Counted from the stretch's first letter, positions 26,022 to 35,168 are shown. The stretch: DNA of 64,000 nucleotides from Okibacterium fritillariae (GCF_900167575.1 NZ_FUZP01000003.1:372001-436000); one strand, 5' to 3'. Numbers and translations are program-made. The notes: a model not told the origin generated them from the sequence alone.

Positions 26022-26486
26022 TCACGAGGTCGCCGAGAGCGCGCGCTTGTTGCTGAGGTAGAGGTGCGTGAGCACGAGCACGGTGTCGCCCGTCTGGTTC
26101 ACGACGCTCACCTTCTCGTGCACATAGCCGAGGGTGTCGGGGCGTTTGGTGTGGTCGGTCTTCTCGGTGATCTCGGCCGTCACCGTGATGGTGTCGCCGA
26201 TGAAGACGGGGCGGATGAATCGCACCCGGTCATAGCCATAGCTCATCGCCTGCGGGTTGATGTCCCCGGCGGTCATGCCCACGGCGACCGACATGATCAG
26301 CGTTCCGTGGGCGATGCGCTGCCCGAACGGCTGCGTGGCCGTCCACTCGGCGTCCATGTGGTGGGGGAAGAAGTCTCCCGTCTGGCCGGCGTGCAGCACG
26401 ATGTCGGTCTCGGTGATCGTGCGCCCCACCGAGGTGCGCGTCTCGCCGATCTCGTAGTCCTCGAAGTAGCGGTCGACGGTATTCAT
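26022..26486 (-). CDS. MaoC-like dehydratase
   Basis: 154 residues, hot-dog fold: [24 protein letters not shown], then the hydratase site pattern [31 protein letters not shown] with the active Asp/His, and [12 protein letters not shown]. It is predicted to hydrate an enoyl-CoA (or the reverse). It is the last gene of a three-gene operon, coupled by an ATGA overlap to the SBP-like gene. With a CoA-transferase in the same unit it suggests breakdown of a particular carboxylic acid after CoA activation; the acid is unknown. Confidence 0.9.
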   Translation of the reverse strand: MNTVDRYFEDYEIGETRTSVGRTITETDIVLHAGQTGDFFPHHMDAEWTATQPFGQRIAHGTLIMSVAVGMTAGDINPQAMSYGYDRVRFIRPVFIGDTITVTAEITEKTDHTKRPDTLGYVHEKVSVVNQTGDTVLVLTHLYLSNKRALSATS

Positions 26487-27784
26487 CGGGATGCCTCCAG
26501 GGGCAGGTCGGGATGTTCGGGCAGGCCGGGCTGATCGGGCCGGCTTGGCGAGGCCGCGGCGACGTCGAGCAGTTCGGCCGCGGCCTCGTTGAGGCGACGG
26601 GCGAGGGTGGCTTCCGGCATCCGACCGGCGACCGCCTCGGTGACCCACGGCGAGACCCGGTCTTGGAACTCGATATAGCCCGGTGTGCGCGGGCGCACGT
26701 AGGCGGCTTCGAGCGTGCGGCGCGTGCCGCGGAAGAAGTCGAGGGTTTCGCGGTTGAGGCGGTCGTCATCCCAGGCGGCGGCGTTGCCCGGTTGCCCGCC
26801 GCCGTCGAAGTAGACCGAGCGTTGGGCGTGGGCCGAGGCCACCCAGAACGCGTAGCGACGGGCCTCATCGGGATGCGAGGTGTGCGCCGAGACGGCAAGG
26901 CCCGCGCCGCCGAGGAGCGACCCGGCCAATGAACGATGTGCAGCAGGGTGCCCCGACCCGGCCGTGCCCTCCAAGCTCTGCCCCCCGCCGGCGCCGCTGG
27001 CGCTCGAGGAATCCGGCGCGACCGTCGGGATGTCGCCGTATTGCAAGCGGTGCGGCCGGAAGGTGACGCGCGAGTAGTTCGAGTAGCCGAACAGCAGCGG
27101 AGAATACGCCGACGGGTCGTCGGACGCCAGCATCTCGGCAACCTCGATCGGGTTCTGCCCGAGGTTCACGGCGGGCACGAGTTCGGCGAGCCGCCGCATA
27201 TCGGCGAGCGCCGCGAGCGTGTCCTCCTCGGCCAAGAAATGACCGGGCCGGGATGTCGGCGCCTCCCCGTGCCCGGTCGACGCCCGGTTGCCGGCGATCG
27301 TGATGAGGCTCGAATACGCGTCGATCGGTTTGAGGGGCCAGACGACACGGCCGTCGGCGGCCAGCTCGAGCACCTCATCCCAGGTCGTCGGCGGTGTGGC
27401 GAGCAGGTCGGGGCGGTGGGCCGAGACCTGGGCGGCGGCATCCGAGGCCAGGCCGTATTGGTGCCCGTCATGCGCATAGCTCTCGTGCGAGCGACCCACG
27501 CTCTGGCTGGCGAGCGCGGCCAGCTCGTCGTCGAACCCCGCCCCGTCGAGGCGGGCGAAGGCACCGGCCGCGGCGGCGAGCGGGATGTGCGGATGGTCGA
27601 TCACCAGCAGGTCGTAGCGTTCGGCGAGATCTTCGATGGGCGCGTCGGCGAAGGCCTGCAGCGAGCGATACTCCCAGCGCACGACGATGTCGGGGTGCAG
27701 CAGCCCGAAAGCCGTCGAGCAGGCGACCTGGCAGTCGTAGCCGCGCGGATGTTCCCACGTGATGCCGCGCAGGATGACGGTCAT
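26483..27784 (-). CDS. Solute-binding-protein-like protein without signal peptide
   Basis: 433 residues from ATG 27784. It starts directly with a binding-protein first strand ([17 protein letters not shown]) and has no hydrophobic leader or lipobox, so it should stay in the cytoplasm. The body keeps the family 1 binding-protein order: [21 protein letters not shown], a [14 protein letters not shown] region, [12 protein letters not shown] and [13 protein letters not shown]. It is sandwiched and ATGA-coupled between a class III CoA-transferase and a MaoC hydratase; no permease or ATPase is nearby. I recall proteins of this type beside CoA-transferases in other bacteria, with no established role. 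It could be a cytoplasmic ligand carrier, sensor or enzyme subunit. Confidence 0.8.
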   Translation of the reverse strand: MTVILRGITWEHPRGYDCQVACSTAFGLLHPDIVVRWEYRSLQAFADAPIEDLAERYDLLVIDHPHIPLAAAAGAFARLDGAGFDDELAALASQSVGRSHESYAHDGHQYGLASDAAAQVSAHRPDLLATPPTTWDEVLELAADGRVVWPLKPIDAYSSLITIAGNRASTGHGEAPTSRPGHFLAEEDTLAALADMRRLAELVPAVNLGQNPIEVAEMLASDDPSAYSPLLFGYSNYSRVTFRPHRLQYGDIPTVAPDSSSASGAGGGQSLEGTAGSGHPAAHRSLAGSLLGGAGLAVSAHTSHPDEARRYAFWVASAHAQRSVYFDGGGQPGNAAAWDDDRLNRETLDFFRGTRRTLEAAYVRPRTPGYIEFQDRVSPWVTEAVAGRMPEATLARRLNEAAAELLDVAAASPSRPDQPGLPEHPDLPLEASR

Positions 27785-29079
27785 CGCGCGGCCCCGGCCG
27801 GCTGCGGGGCGATGGCGCCCGGGGCTCCCTCGGAGGCGGCGGTGGCGGCAGCGGCAGCAGAAGCGGCCGGTGAAGCCTGGTTCGCCGAGTCGCTGGCCGC
27901 GCCCGCCCCGAACTCGGCGCGCACGGCGTCGTTGTGCTGTCCGAGCTTGGGGGCCGGCGTCTCGCTCGTCAGGATTCGCCCGTCGATGCGGATGGGGCTG
28001 CGCGTCGTGGTGAGCGTGAGGTCCGCGCCCGAGGCGGTGTGCGCGGCATCCCGCACCACGTTCTGCGTCATGCGCACAGCCGCGAACCCGTCGTGCTCGA
28101 CGAGCTCGTCGAGGGTCAGCACGGGCGCGCACCAGACATCCGCCCGGTCGAGGATGTCTAGCCAATGCTCGGTCGTGTGCGTCGCGAAATGGGCCGCCAG
28201 CAGGGCTTCGATCTCCTTCTGCTGCGACCACCACGCGTCGGGGTCGGTCAGGGCCACGAGCTCGTCGATGCCGAGGAGTTCCCCGATCACGGGGATCGGG
28301 TTCATGGCCAGCGCGAGGTAACCGTCGGCCGTGGGGTAGGTGCCGTAGGGCGCCGAGAGGAACGCGTGGGCCGAGTGCGCGCCGCCCCGCGTGACGGTGA
28401 CGGTCGGGTCGTTGAGCCGCGTCGACAGCAGCTCGAATTGCAGGTCGAGCATGGCCTCGAGCAGGCTCGTCTGGGCGTGGCCGCCGCGGCCCGTGCGCTC
28501 GCGGCGGAATAGCAGCGCCGTCACACCCTGCGCGATGTGGCAGCTGGTGAGGTGGTCGGCGATCGAGAGGCCCACGGGCACGGGTCCGTCGTCGGCTGAA
28601 CCGGAGAGCCACGGCAGGCCCGACACCGATTGGGCGAGCAGGTCCTGGCCGGGGCGGTCCTTCCAGGGGCCGTCGTCGCCGTAGCCGCTGGCCGAGCCAT
28701 AGACGATGCGCGGGTTGATGGCGGCGACCGAGTCGTAGTCGAGGCCGATGCGTTCCATCACGCCGGGGCGGAAGTTCTGGATGATGACGTCGGCCTGCGC
28801 TACCAGTTCTTTCACGCGCGCCAGGTCGTCGGGGTTCTTCAGGTCGGCAGTGATGCCCTCTTTGTTGCGGTTCATGGCGTGGAACGAGATCGTGTCGCCG
28901 TCGACCGTGCGACCGGCGAAGGCGAGGGTTCGTCCGATGTCGCCCCCCTTCGGCCGCTCGATCTTGATGACGCGCGCGCCCAGGTCGGCGAGGCGCATGG
29001 CGGCGACCGGCCCGGCCAAGAACTGGCTGAAGTCGAGCACGAGCACGCCCTCGAGCGGTTTGACGAAATCGTCGGACAT
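27781..29079 (-). CDS. Class III (CaiB/BaiF) CoA-transferase
   Basis: 432 residues from ATG 29079; a frame to 29139 runs through the operator and is not used. Motifs are GVLVLDFSQFLAGPVAAMRLADLGARVIKIERP, LKNPDD, IIQNFRPGVMERIGLDYD and GQDLLAQSVSGL with the catalytic Asp. The C-terminal domain (DRADVWCAPVLTLDEL) is present, followed by an Ala-rich tail of about 40 residues. It moves CoA between organic acids via an aspartyl-CoA thioester. It leads an operon with the SBP-like and MaoC genes, under an 18-bp palindromic operator. Confidence 0.92.
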   Translation of the reverse strand: MSDDFVKPLEGVLVLDFSQFLAGPVAAMRLADLGARVIKIERPKGGDIGRTLAFAGRTVDGDTISFHAMNRNKEGITADLKNPDDLARVKELVAQADVIIQNFRPGVMERIGLDYDSVAAINPRIVYGSASGYGDDGPWKDRPGQDLLAQSVSGLPWLSGSADDGPVPVGLSIADHLTSCHIAQGVTALLFRRERTGRGGHAQTSLLEAMLDLQFELLSTRLNDPTVTVTRGGAHSAHAFLSAPYGTYPTADGYLALAMNPIPVIGELLGIDELVALTDPDAWWSQQKEIEALLAAHFATHTTEHWLDILDRADVWCAPVLTLDELVEHDGFAAVRMTQNVVRDAAHTASGADLTLTTTRSPIRIDGRILTSETPAPKLGQHNDAVRAEFGAGAASDSANQASPAASAAAAATAASEGAPGAIAPQPAGAAR

Positions 29080-29120
29080 GTTCTCTCTTTTCTCGCGACG
29101 CTGCGAGCGGTGGATGGCGG

Positions 29121-29138
29121 TGATCAAACGTTTGTTCA
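29121..29138. promoter_or_regulatory. LacI-like palindromic operator of the CoA-transferase operon
   Basis: TGATCAAACGTTTGTTCA: near-perfect 18-bp palindrome with the central CG typical of LacI-family sites, 42 bp before the start codon. Close copies occur twice in the L-fucose importer promoter. Confidence 0.7.
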
Positions 29139-29308
29139 CACAGTAGCGCGCGCCCCGGCCCGGCGCAATCGGTCGCCGCCCGGGTCGCGCGGTGCCGGCC
29201 GCTCCGCCGCCAGAAGCGATGGACTTCTAAGCTGGAGTCGGGCGGGAGCCGCTCGCACTCCGGTCGCGCTCGAGACCGATCCTCGCGCGCATCCCTTCGC
29301 CCCGCACG

Positions 29309-29352
<44 letters not shown>

Positions 29353-29360
29353 AGGAAGAC

Positions 29361-29768
29361 ATGACCAGCATCGTCTCGCTCATCCATACCGATCGCCTGT
29401 CCGACGTGGCCGAATACGCCTACGCGTCGACGATTCCCGCGGATGCCCGGCTGATCTTCCTCGCGGGCTCGTGCCCGCTCGACGCCGCGGGTGCCACGGT
29501 CGCGCCCGGCGACTACGCGGCACAGGCGGGCCGGGCCTTCGAGAACCTCGTCGTCGCGCTCGAAGCGGCCGGCGCGACCCCGGCGGATGTCGTCAGCACG
29601 CGCGTGCTCGTCGCCTCGTCCCAGCAGGCCGACCTCGTGACCGCGTGGCAGGTCGTGCGCGACGCCTTCGCGCCACACCAGCCGCCGAGCACACTCATGG
29701 GCGTCACCGTTCTGGGCTACGACGACCAACTGGTCGAGATCGAGGCGACGGCGGCGGTGGCGCGCTAG
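29361..29768 (+). CDS. RidA family protein (YjgF/YER057c/UK114)
   Basis: 135 residues. RidA-type features are LIFLAGSCPLDAAGATVAPGDYAAQAGRAFENLVVALEAAGATPADVVSTRVLVAS and a final VEIEATAAVAR strand. The usual catalytic Arg sits in the STRVLV strand. RidA enzymes hydrolyse reactive enamines and imines made by PLP enzymes, but many paralogues have other substrates. ATG 29361 has GAGGAAG 4-5 nt ahead. It is separate from the divergent CoA-transferase operon and is preceded by a hexanucleotide repeat. Confidence 0.88.
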   Translation: MTSIVSLIHTDRLSDVAEYAYASTIPADARLIFLAGSCPLDAAGATVAPGDYAAQAGRAFENLVVALEAAGATPADVVSTRVLVASSQQADLVTAWQVVRDAFAPHQPPSTLMGVTVLGYDDQLVEIEATAAVAR

Positions 29769-29893
29769 GCCTCGCATCCCTGCAGTCGCGTCGCGCGTGA
29801 GGCACTCGGCATTGGGCATGCGGCGTCGCCGTCACGGCGTGTCGCATCGGGCCGCGCGAGCGCGCAAGACCCCTCGTCGTGTTTGATGTAGCC

Positions 29894-30583
29894 ATGAACG
29901 CCCACCCGTCCCCCGCCGCGGCCCGCCGCCTGCACCTGCGCTCGCGCTGGCAGAACGCGGCGCGCTGGCCGCTCGTCGCGCTCGGCCTCGCGTTCGTCAT
30001 CGGCTATTCGGTGTACGTGCTCGCCGAGGATCTCCCGCCCGAAACGCACGGCGCGATCTTCGCAATCCTCGCGCTCGCCTGGATCTGCTTCCTCGTCGAC
30101 TACGTCGTGCGCCTCGCCCTCACACCGCTCGGCCACAAATGGATGTTCGTCCGCCACAACGTCGTCGACCTGCTGTCGGTCCTGCTGCCCGTGTTCCGTG
30201 CGTTGCGCGTGCTCGACCTGTTGCGCGACATCCCCTATCTGCAGCGCCGCAGCGGGGCCGCCGTGCGCACGCGGATCATCATCGTCGCCGCGGCCTACGC
30301 CGTGTTCTACGTGTACTTCCTGTCGTTGTCGACGCTGCAGGCCGAACGAAACGCGCCGGGAGCCCGCATCCAGGACTTCGGCGACGCGGTCTGGTGGGCC
30401 TGCGAAACCCTGTCGACCGTCGGCTACGGCGACATGTACCCGGTGACGACGGCCGGCCGGTTCAGCGCCGTGCTGCTCATGATCGGCGGCATCATCATCG
30501 TCGGCGTCGTGTCGGGCACCGTCGTGTCCTACCTGTCCGACCGCATCCGCCACGTGCCCGAGACATCCAACGAGGATGACTGA
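29894..30583 (+). CDS. Voltage-gated-type ion channel (predicted K+ channel)
   Basis: 229 residues from ATG 29894. TTTGAT lies 6 nt upstream; a GTG at 29879 would add five residues. A basic N-terminus is followed by S1-S4-like helices (S4: FRALRVLDLLRDIPYLQRRSG). The pore region has AVWWACETLSTVGYGDMYPVT, whose TVGYGD is the K+ selectivity filter, and a last inner helix. There is no cytoplasmic RCK domain. It probably mediates regulated K+ flux. It stands alone between RidA and the GT39 gene. Confidence 0.88.
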   Translation: MNAHPSPAAARRLHLRSRWQNAARWPLVALGLAFVIGYSVYVLAEDLPPETHGAIFAILALAWICFLVDYVVRLALTPLGHKWMFVRHNVVDLLSVLLPVFRALRVLDLLRDIPYLQRRSGAAVRTRIIIVAAAYAVFYVYFLSLSTLQAERNAPGARIQDFGDAVWWACETLSTVGYGDMYPVTTAGRFSAVLLMIGGIIIVGVVSGTVVSYLSDRIRHVPETSNEDD

Positions 30584-30588
30584 GCGTC

Positions 30589-30604
30589 GCTCCTTTCGAG
30601 GAGC
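30589..30604 (+). terminator. Small hairpin after ion-channel gene
   Basis: GCTCCT-TTCG-AGGAGC: a 6-bp stem with a stable TTCG tetraloop, 5 bp after the channel stop codon. There is no T-run, so it may stabilise the 3' end rather than terminate. Confidence 0.45.
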
Positions 30605-30653
30605 GGGCCGCTGTTCCGGCACGGAGATGCCGGCTCGGCTCGGCAGAATCCGG

Positions 30654-32282
30654 TCAGGGCAGCTCGGGCGGCGTGCGCACCATGCGGTAGATCACGCTGC
30701 GGTTGACCTGGATCATCTGCTGCGGGTAGAAGCCGAGGCGCTGCAGCTCGGCGATGTCCTCCAGTGAGCGGCCCTCGCGTTCGACGGCCCAGACGGTGTT
30801 GTGCTCGAGCAACGCCGGGGCGGCCTCGGGCAGGGGGCGCACGACATCCCACAGCTGATCGCGCGCGGTGAACGGCGTCACGAGGGCCACATCGGTCAAC
30901 CCCGCGAAACGGTCGGGGTAGAGGTCGATCGACAGGCGCGGCTTCTGCGACGGTTTGATGTCCTCGGCGAAAACGACCGCGTCACCCGGGGATGCATTGC
31001 GCTCGATCGCGTCGGCCACCTGCCGCAGATCGCTGCCGCCGTCCTTGCCATACGGCCCGCGCTGGGCCAGGTAGACAGGGGCCGCGAGCGAGGCGACGGT
31101 CAGGATGGCGAGGGCGGGAAGCATCCAGCCGGTTGCGCCGCCCTCACGTCGCCGCCGACGCACGAGGGCTGCGAGCGCCGTGACACCGAACCCCATGAGC
31201 AGCGCCACGGCGGGGGTGCAGAAGGCCACGTAACGCAGGTTGTACATGGGCGTGACGAGGGCATTGCCGAGGAACAGCAGCGCGGTCGGCGCGATCACCC
31301 ACACCCCGAGCACGAGCGCCGCCCGCCAACCCGACCGGACGGCCGCCACGAGACCGACGACGATGAGGGCCCACGCCGCGACGGCGAAGAAGGCGGAGCC
31401 GAACCACTGGCCGACGAGAGCGGACTCGAGCGTGGCGTAGTTGCGGCGGGCGAGGAAGCCGATCTGTCCGCGCTGCGCCAGGCCGAAGACGACGACGGGG
31501 GCGGCGAGCACCGCGGCGAGAACCAGCGAACGAGCCCAGGCCCGCCACATCCGCGCACCCGGTTTGAAGGCCACGAACACCGCGACATGCACGAGGGCGA
31601 GGAGCGCCAGGTAGAGGAACAGGTAGAGGCAGGCGGCGACGGCCACCCCGAAGAGTGCCCAGGTGCGCGGGCTGAGGTCGCGGCGGCGCACGAGGGCGAC
31701 GAGCCAGTTGGTCAGCCAGACGGCGGCGGCCATGCCGAAGGCGTAGGAGCGCGCCTCCTGACCCATCATGGTGACCTGCGGGATGACGGCGAAGAGCAGC
31801 CCGGCCACGATCGCCGCCCGGCCGCCGAGCAGTTGTCGGCCGAGCATGACGGTTCCCGCCGCCGCGACACCCACGGCCACGGCACTCGGCAGGCGCACGG
31901 CGAATTCGCCCGTGCCCACGAGACCGGTCCAGAAGTGCAGGAACAGGTAGTAACTGCCGTGCACGGCATCGATGTTGCCGAGCAGGGCGAAGAGGTTGGG
32001 GATGCTGCGCTCGGCGGACATGACGCTCGCGGCCTCGTCGCCCCAATACGACGCGTTGCCCGATCCGGCGGCCGAGACGAGGGCGGCGAGGAGCCCGATC
32101 GCCCAGGGGATCAGGGTGTGCCGGGTGCGCGCGGTGCGGAGCCGGGCGGGCAGGCGAGGGCCGCGGAGGCCGGGGCGCGCTGAATCGCGAGCGGCGAGAG
32201 TCACATCCGCCGCGTCAGCAGAGCGAGCCGGGCTGGCGGCGCGGACCGTCGGAGTGGGTTCGGTGAGAGGCGACGTGCTCAC
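30654..32282 (-). CDS. GT39-like membrane glycosyltransferase (mannosyltransferase family)
   Basis: 542 residues from GTG 32282. A 55-residue Ala/Arg-rich cytoplasmic start leads into about ten or more membrane helices. The first extracytoplasmic loop has the acidic catalytic pair in SYWGDEAASVMSAERS, and the second a VHGSYYLFLHFW motif. This is the dolichyl/polyprenyl-phosphate-mannose-dependent transferase layout (PMT_2/GT39). A C-terminal soluble part (about 440-542) follows. It probably transfers mannose from a lipid carrier to a cell-surface acceptor; donor and acceptor are not readable. Confidence 0.83.
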   Translation of the reverse strand: MSTSPLTEPTPTVRAASPARSADAADVTLAARDSARPGLRGPRLPARLRTARTRHTLIPWAIGLLAALVSAAGSGNASYWGDEAASVMSAERSIPNLFALLGNIDAVHGSYYLFLHFWTGLVGTGEFAVRLPSAVAVGVAAAGTVMLGRQLLGGRAAIVAGLLFAVIPQVTMMGQEARSYAFGMAAAVWLTNWLVALVRRRDLSPRTWALFGVAVAACLYLFLYLALLALVHVAVFVAFKPGARMWRAWARSLVLAAVLAAPVVVFGLAQRGQIGFLARRNYATLESALVGQWFGSAFFAVAAWALIVVGLVAAVRSGWRAALVLGVWVIAPTALLFLGNALVTPMYNLRYVAFCTPAVALLMGFGVTALAALVRRRRREGGATGWMLPALAILTVASLAAPVYLAQRGPYGKDGGSDLRQVADAIERNASPGDAVVFAEDIKPSQKPRLSIDLYPDRFAGLTDVALVTPFTARDQLWDVVRPLPEAAPALLEHNTVWAVEREGRSLEDIAELQRLGFYPQQMIQVNRSVIYRMVRTPPELP

Positions 32283-32394
32283 GACAAACTCCTCCCGACG
32301 TTCCCACTGTGCCGCAGCCGGATGAATCGGCCCGACGTCCGAGGCAACCGCTCGGCGGATTGCCGGTGAACGTTCGGGGAACGGGCCGGGAGCC

Positions 32395-32838
32395 CTACCG
32401 CTTCAGGCTCATCGGGATGTGCGGGATGCCGTCCTCGTCGTACGGTTCTCCGTCGAGCGCGAACCCGAACCGGCCGTACCAGTCCTCGAGGTGCGATTGC
32501 GCGCCCAGCAGCACGGTTTCCGCGTCGGCCGTGAGCTCGAGGCCGCGGCGCATCAGCACGGCCGCGAGACCCTGGCCCCGAGCATCCGCCGCCGTCGCCA
32601 CGCGCCCGATGCGTTGCACGGGCGCACCCAGCCCGAGCACGCGAATGGTCGCCATCACATGGCCGTGCTCGTCTTCGGCCCAGACGAGCAACGTGTCGGA
32701 TGCCGCATCCAGCCCGTCGAGGTCGGGGTAGGCGCTCTGCTGCTCGACGATGAACACGTCGACCCGCAGTTTCAGGATGGCGTAGAGGGTGGGGGAATCG
32801 ATGTCGGCGAGCGCCGCTTCCTTCACGATGACGGTCAT
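32395..32838 (-). CDS. GNAT family acetyltransferase, ElaA-like
   Basis: 147 residues. ElaA-type features are LYAILKLRVDVFIVEQQSAYPDLDGLD, then IRVL, and the acetyl-CoA loop RVATAADARGQGLAAVLMRRGLE, ending HLEDWYGRFGF..GE.YDEDGIPHIPMSL. The substrate is unknown. The start is fixed by TACGAT exactly 6 nt upstream (leaderless). It is divergent from the gene at 32880 with 41 bp between the two start codons. Confidence 0.9.
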   Translation of the reverse strand: MTVIVKEAALADIDSPTLYAILKLRVDVFIVEQQSAYPDLDGLDAASDTLLVWAEDEHGHVMATIRVLGLGAPVQRIGRVATAADARGQGLAAVLMRRGLELTADAETVLLGAQSHLEDWYGRFGFALDGEPYDEDGIPHIPMSLKR

Positions 32839-32844
32839 CCCTCG

Positions 32845-32850
32845 ATCGTA
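32845..32850 (-). promoter_or_regulatory. -10 box of leaderless GNAT promoter
   Basis: TACGAT on the minus strand, 6 nt, then ATG 32838. Confidence 0.58.
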
Positions 32851-32867
32851 GGTGCCCGGTGCGCGCC

Positions 32868-32873
32868 TAAACT
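32868..32873 (+). promoter_or_regulatory. -10 box of leaderless promoter
   Basis: TAAACT, 6 nt, then GTG 32880. It is back-to-back with the GNAT promoter. Confidence 0.58.
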
Positions 32874-32879
32874 TCGAGG

Positions 32880-33431
32880 GTGACCGAGCATGACGACGAG
32901 AGGGCCCTCGACGAAACCGCCATCGGCGAGCTGCGGGCGACGATCGCGGCCGCAGCTCAGCGTCTGAGCGCCGCCGACGCCCGCACCGAGGCGCTCGCGC
33001 AGTATGTGCCCGAGCACCGCACCCTGCTGATCAAGCGCAACGCGGTGATGACGCCCATCGGGCGCGTGTGGCGGCTGGGCGTCTTCCTGCTGGGCGAGGA
33101 CGGCACGCTCTATCGCACGGGGTCGCTGACGCGCGCCGTCGAACCGGGCCGGCCTGCCTACCAGTCGCTGTCGGCCGAGACGCGGCGCGAATACCGGGCG
33201 GCCGCCTCGCGCGGCAAGTTCACCGAGGGCGAGAGCGTGAACTACGACGCCGAGGTGGTCGAACTCACGCCCGAGGCCCTGCGCGACGCCGATGGGCCGC
33301 TGTTCCTGCACGACGGGGCGGCGCTCGTGCGCTGGAATCCGCGCGCCACCGCCGACACCGCCACCCCGTTTTCGGCCTACCTCGCCGACCGCGTCGAGTT
33401 GGCGGTCAATCCGCCGGCCGGCGCCAACTGA
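32880..33431 (+). CDS. Conserved-looking protein of unknown function
   Basis: 183 residues from GTG 32880, supported by a -10 box 6 nt upstream. It is soluble. An N-terminal helix (LRATIAAAAQRLSAADARTEALAQYV) is followed by a mixed alpha/beta part with LLIKRNAVMTPIGRVWRLGVFLLGEDGTLYRTGSLTRAVEP, and acidic turns towards the C-terminus. I do not recognise a named domain. The DGTLYRTG pattern suggests a small beta-sandwich. Its neighbours (GNAT and a lipid enzyme) give no clear functional hint. Confidence 0.78.
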   Translation: MTEHDDERALDETAIGELRATIAAAAQRLSAADARTEALAQYVPEHRTLLIKRNAVMTPIGRVWRLGVFLLGEDGTLYRTGSLTRAVEPGRPAYQSLSAETRREYRAAASRGKFTEGESVNYDAEVVELTPEALRDADGPLFLHDGAALVRWNPRATADTATPFSAYLADRVELAVNPPAGAN

Positions 33432-33563
33432 GCCGTCCCGGGCAGGCCTCGGACGCGTCTCGAGCGGGCGCGGGCTCGGGCACGTCGCGGCCACACCTCG
33501 CCCAAGCCTCCAGCAGGCCTCCGCTCTCTCCGCAACCCTCAGCGTGATCGAGGCCGCGCGTCT

Positions 33564-33569
33564 TACCCT
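33564..33569 (+). promoter_or_regulatory. -10 box of leaderless promoter
   Basis: TACCCT, 6 nt, then ATG 33576. Confidence 0.52.
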
Positions 33570-33575
33570 GGATGG

Positions 33576-35168
33576 ATGCTTCTGCCGCGCGTCCTCCGTC
33601 CCCTCCACGCCCAGCGCCGCGCCCGGGTGTTGCCCGGCTGGCTGCTGAGCCTCGACCGCACCATCGGATCGCGTATCAACACGCACGCCACCCCCGCCGC
33701 GGTCGACACGGCCCTCTCCCGCCTCTCGCGCGCGGCCGACCACAGCAAGCTCTGGTTCGCCATCGGTGGCGTCCTGTTCCTCGTCGGCGGGCGTTCCCGC
33801 AGCGGCGCCGTGCGCGGCCTCGCAGGTCTCGCGGCGGCGAGCGCCGTGAGCAACCTCGTCGGCAAGAGCCTCTTCGGCGGCGACCGTCCCCTCCTCTCCG
33901 ATGTGCCGGTCGGTCGACGCCTGCGCCGCACGCCCACATCCCCGTCGTTCCCCTCGGGCCACTCAGCCAGTGCAGCCGCCTTCGCCACGGGGGTCGCCCT
34001 CGAGTCCCCCGCCGCCGGGGCCGTCGTCGCGCCCCTCACGGCCGCCGTCGCCTATTCGCGCATCCACACGGGCGCCCACTGGGTCTCGGATGTCGTGGGC
34101 GGCCTCGCCATCGGCGTCGGGGTCGCCCTGGTCGGCCGCGCCCTCGTGCCGACGCGTCATCAGCTGCGCCGCCGCGACCCGGGCCCGCGCGTCTCGTTGC
34201 CCGTGCTCGATGAGGGCGCCGGCCTCTTCGTCGTCGTCAACCCGTCGTCCGGTTCCGGCCGCGCGTCGGCGGCCCTCGGGCCCGACCCCGAGCAGCAGAT
34301 CCGGCAGGCACTCCCCCACGCCGACATCCACGTGCTCGCGTCGGGCGACGATCTGGCGGGCCTCTTCCGCGACGCGGCCGAGCGGCACGGTGTGCTCGCC
34401 CTCGGCATGTCGGGCGGCGATGGCTCCGTCGCGGTGGCGGCCCACGCCGCGCGCACGGCCGACCTCCCGCTCGTCGTCTTCCCGGGCGGAACCCTCAACC
34501 ATTTCGCGGGCGCCGCGGGCATCGACAGCTTCGCCGACACCATCGAGGCCGTGCAGCGCGGCGAGGGTACGACGGTCGATGTCGCCGAGGCGCGCATCGA
34601 TGGCGACGAGCCCATCACGGTGCTCAACACGGCGTCGATCGGCGTCTATCCCGAGCTGGTCGAGGAGCGAGAGAAGCTCGAGGACAAGATCGGCAAATGG
34701 CCCGCAGCACTCGTGGCCGGGCACAAGGTTCTGCGGCGCAGCGAGCCGGTCGAGTTCCGGCGCCAGGACGGGCCCGTCCGGTCGTGGATGCTGTTCGTGG
34801 GCGTCAACCGCTACCACCCGCGCAACATCATCCCGCTGTCGCGGCGGTCGCTCTCCGACAACCTGCTCGACATCCGGTCGATTCGGGCGGATGTCTCGGC
34901 CTCCCGCCTGCGCGTCTTCGCCAACCTCGCACTCGGCAGCTACCTCTCGTCGTGGCTGCGCTCGGTGCCCGGCGTGGGAACGCTGCTCGCCGTGCACACC
35001 GAGACGCGCACGACCATGGATTTCCGGGTGGACGCGTCGGTGGCGTTCGCGCACGACGGCGAGGTGCGCGAGGCCGCGCCCGCCGGTTTCCCGGTGTCGA
35101 TCGTCACGGTGCCGGGCGAGCTGCGCATCTACCGCAGCGACCGCAAACGCCGCCGCACCGTCAAGTGA
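33576..35168 (+). CDS. Bifunctional PAP2 phosphatase / diacylglycerol-kinase-family protein
   Basis: 530 residues in two domains. Residues about 20-195 form a membrane PAP2 phosphatase with TSPSFPSGHSASAAAFATG and SRIHTGAHWVSDVVGG, the KX6RP-type site being present as KSLFGGDRP. Residues about 215-525 are a lipid kinase domain (DAGK_cat) with VVNPSSGSGRAS, GMSGGDGSVAVAA and FPGGTLNHFAGAAG. The pairing suggests lipid phosphate turnover at the membrane, for example phosphatidate and diacylglycerol or polyprenyl phosphates. Its role is not further defined. The start has a leaderless -10 box. Confidence 0.92.
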   Translation: MLLPRVLRPLHAQRRARVLPGWLLSLDRTIGSRINTHATPAAVDTALSRLSRAADHSKLWFAIGGVLFLVGGRSRSGAVRGLAGLAAASAVSNLVGKSLFGGDRPLLSDVPVGRRLRRTPTSPSFPSGHSASAAAFATGVALESPAAGAVVAPLTAAVAYSRIHTGAHWVSDVVGGLAIGVGVALVGRALVPTRHQLRRRDPGPRVSLPVLDEGAGLFVVVNPSSGSGRASAALGPDPEQQIRQALPHADIHVLASGDDLAGLFRDAAERHGVLALGMSGGDGSVAVAAHAARTADLPLVVFPGGTLNHFAGAAGIDSFADTIEAVQRGEGTTVDVAEARIDGDEPITVLNTASIGVYPELVEEREKLEDKIGKWPAALVAGHKVLRRSEPVEFRRQDGPVRSWMLFVGVNRYHPRNIIPLSRRSLSDNLLDIRSIRADVSASRLRVFANLALGSYLSSWLRSVPGVGTLLAVHTETRTTMDFRVDASVAFAHDGEVREAAPAGFPVSIVTVPGELRIYRSDRKRRRTVK

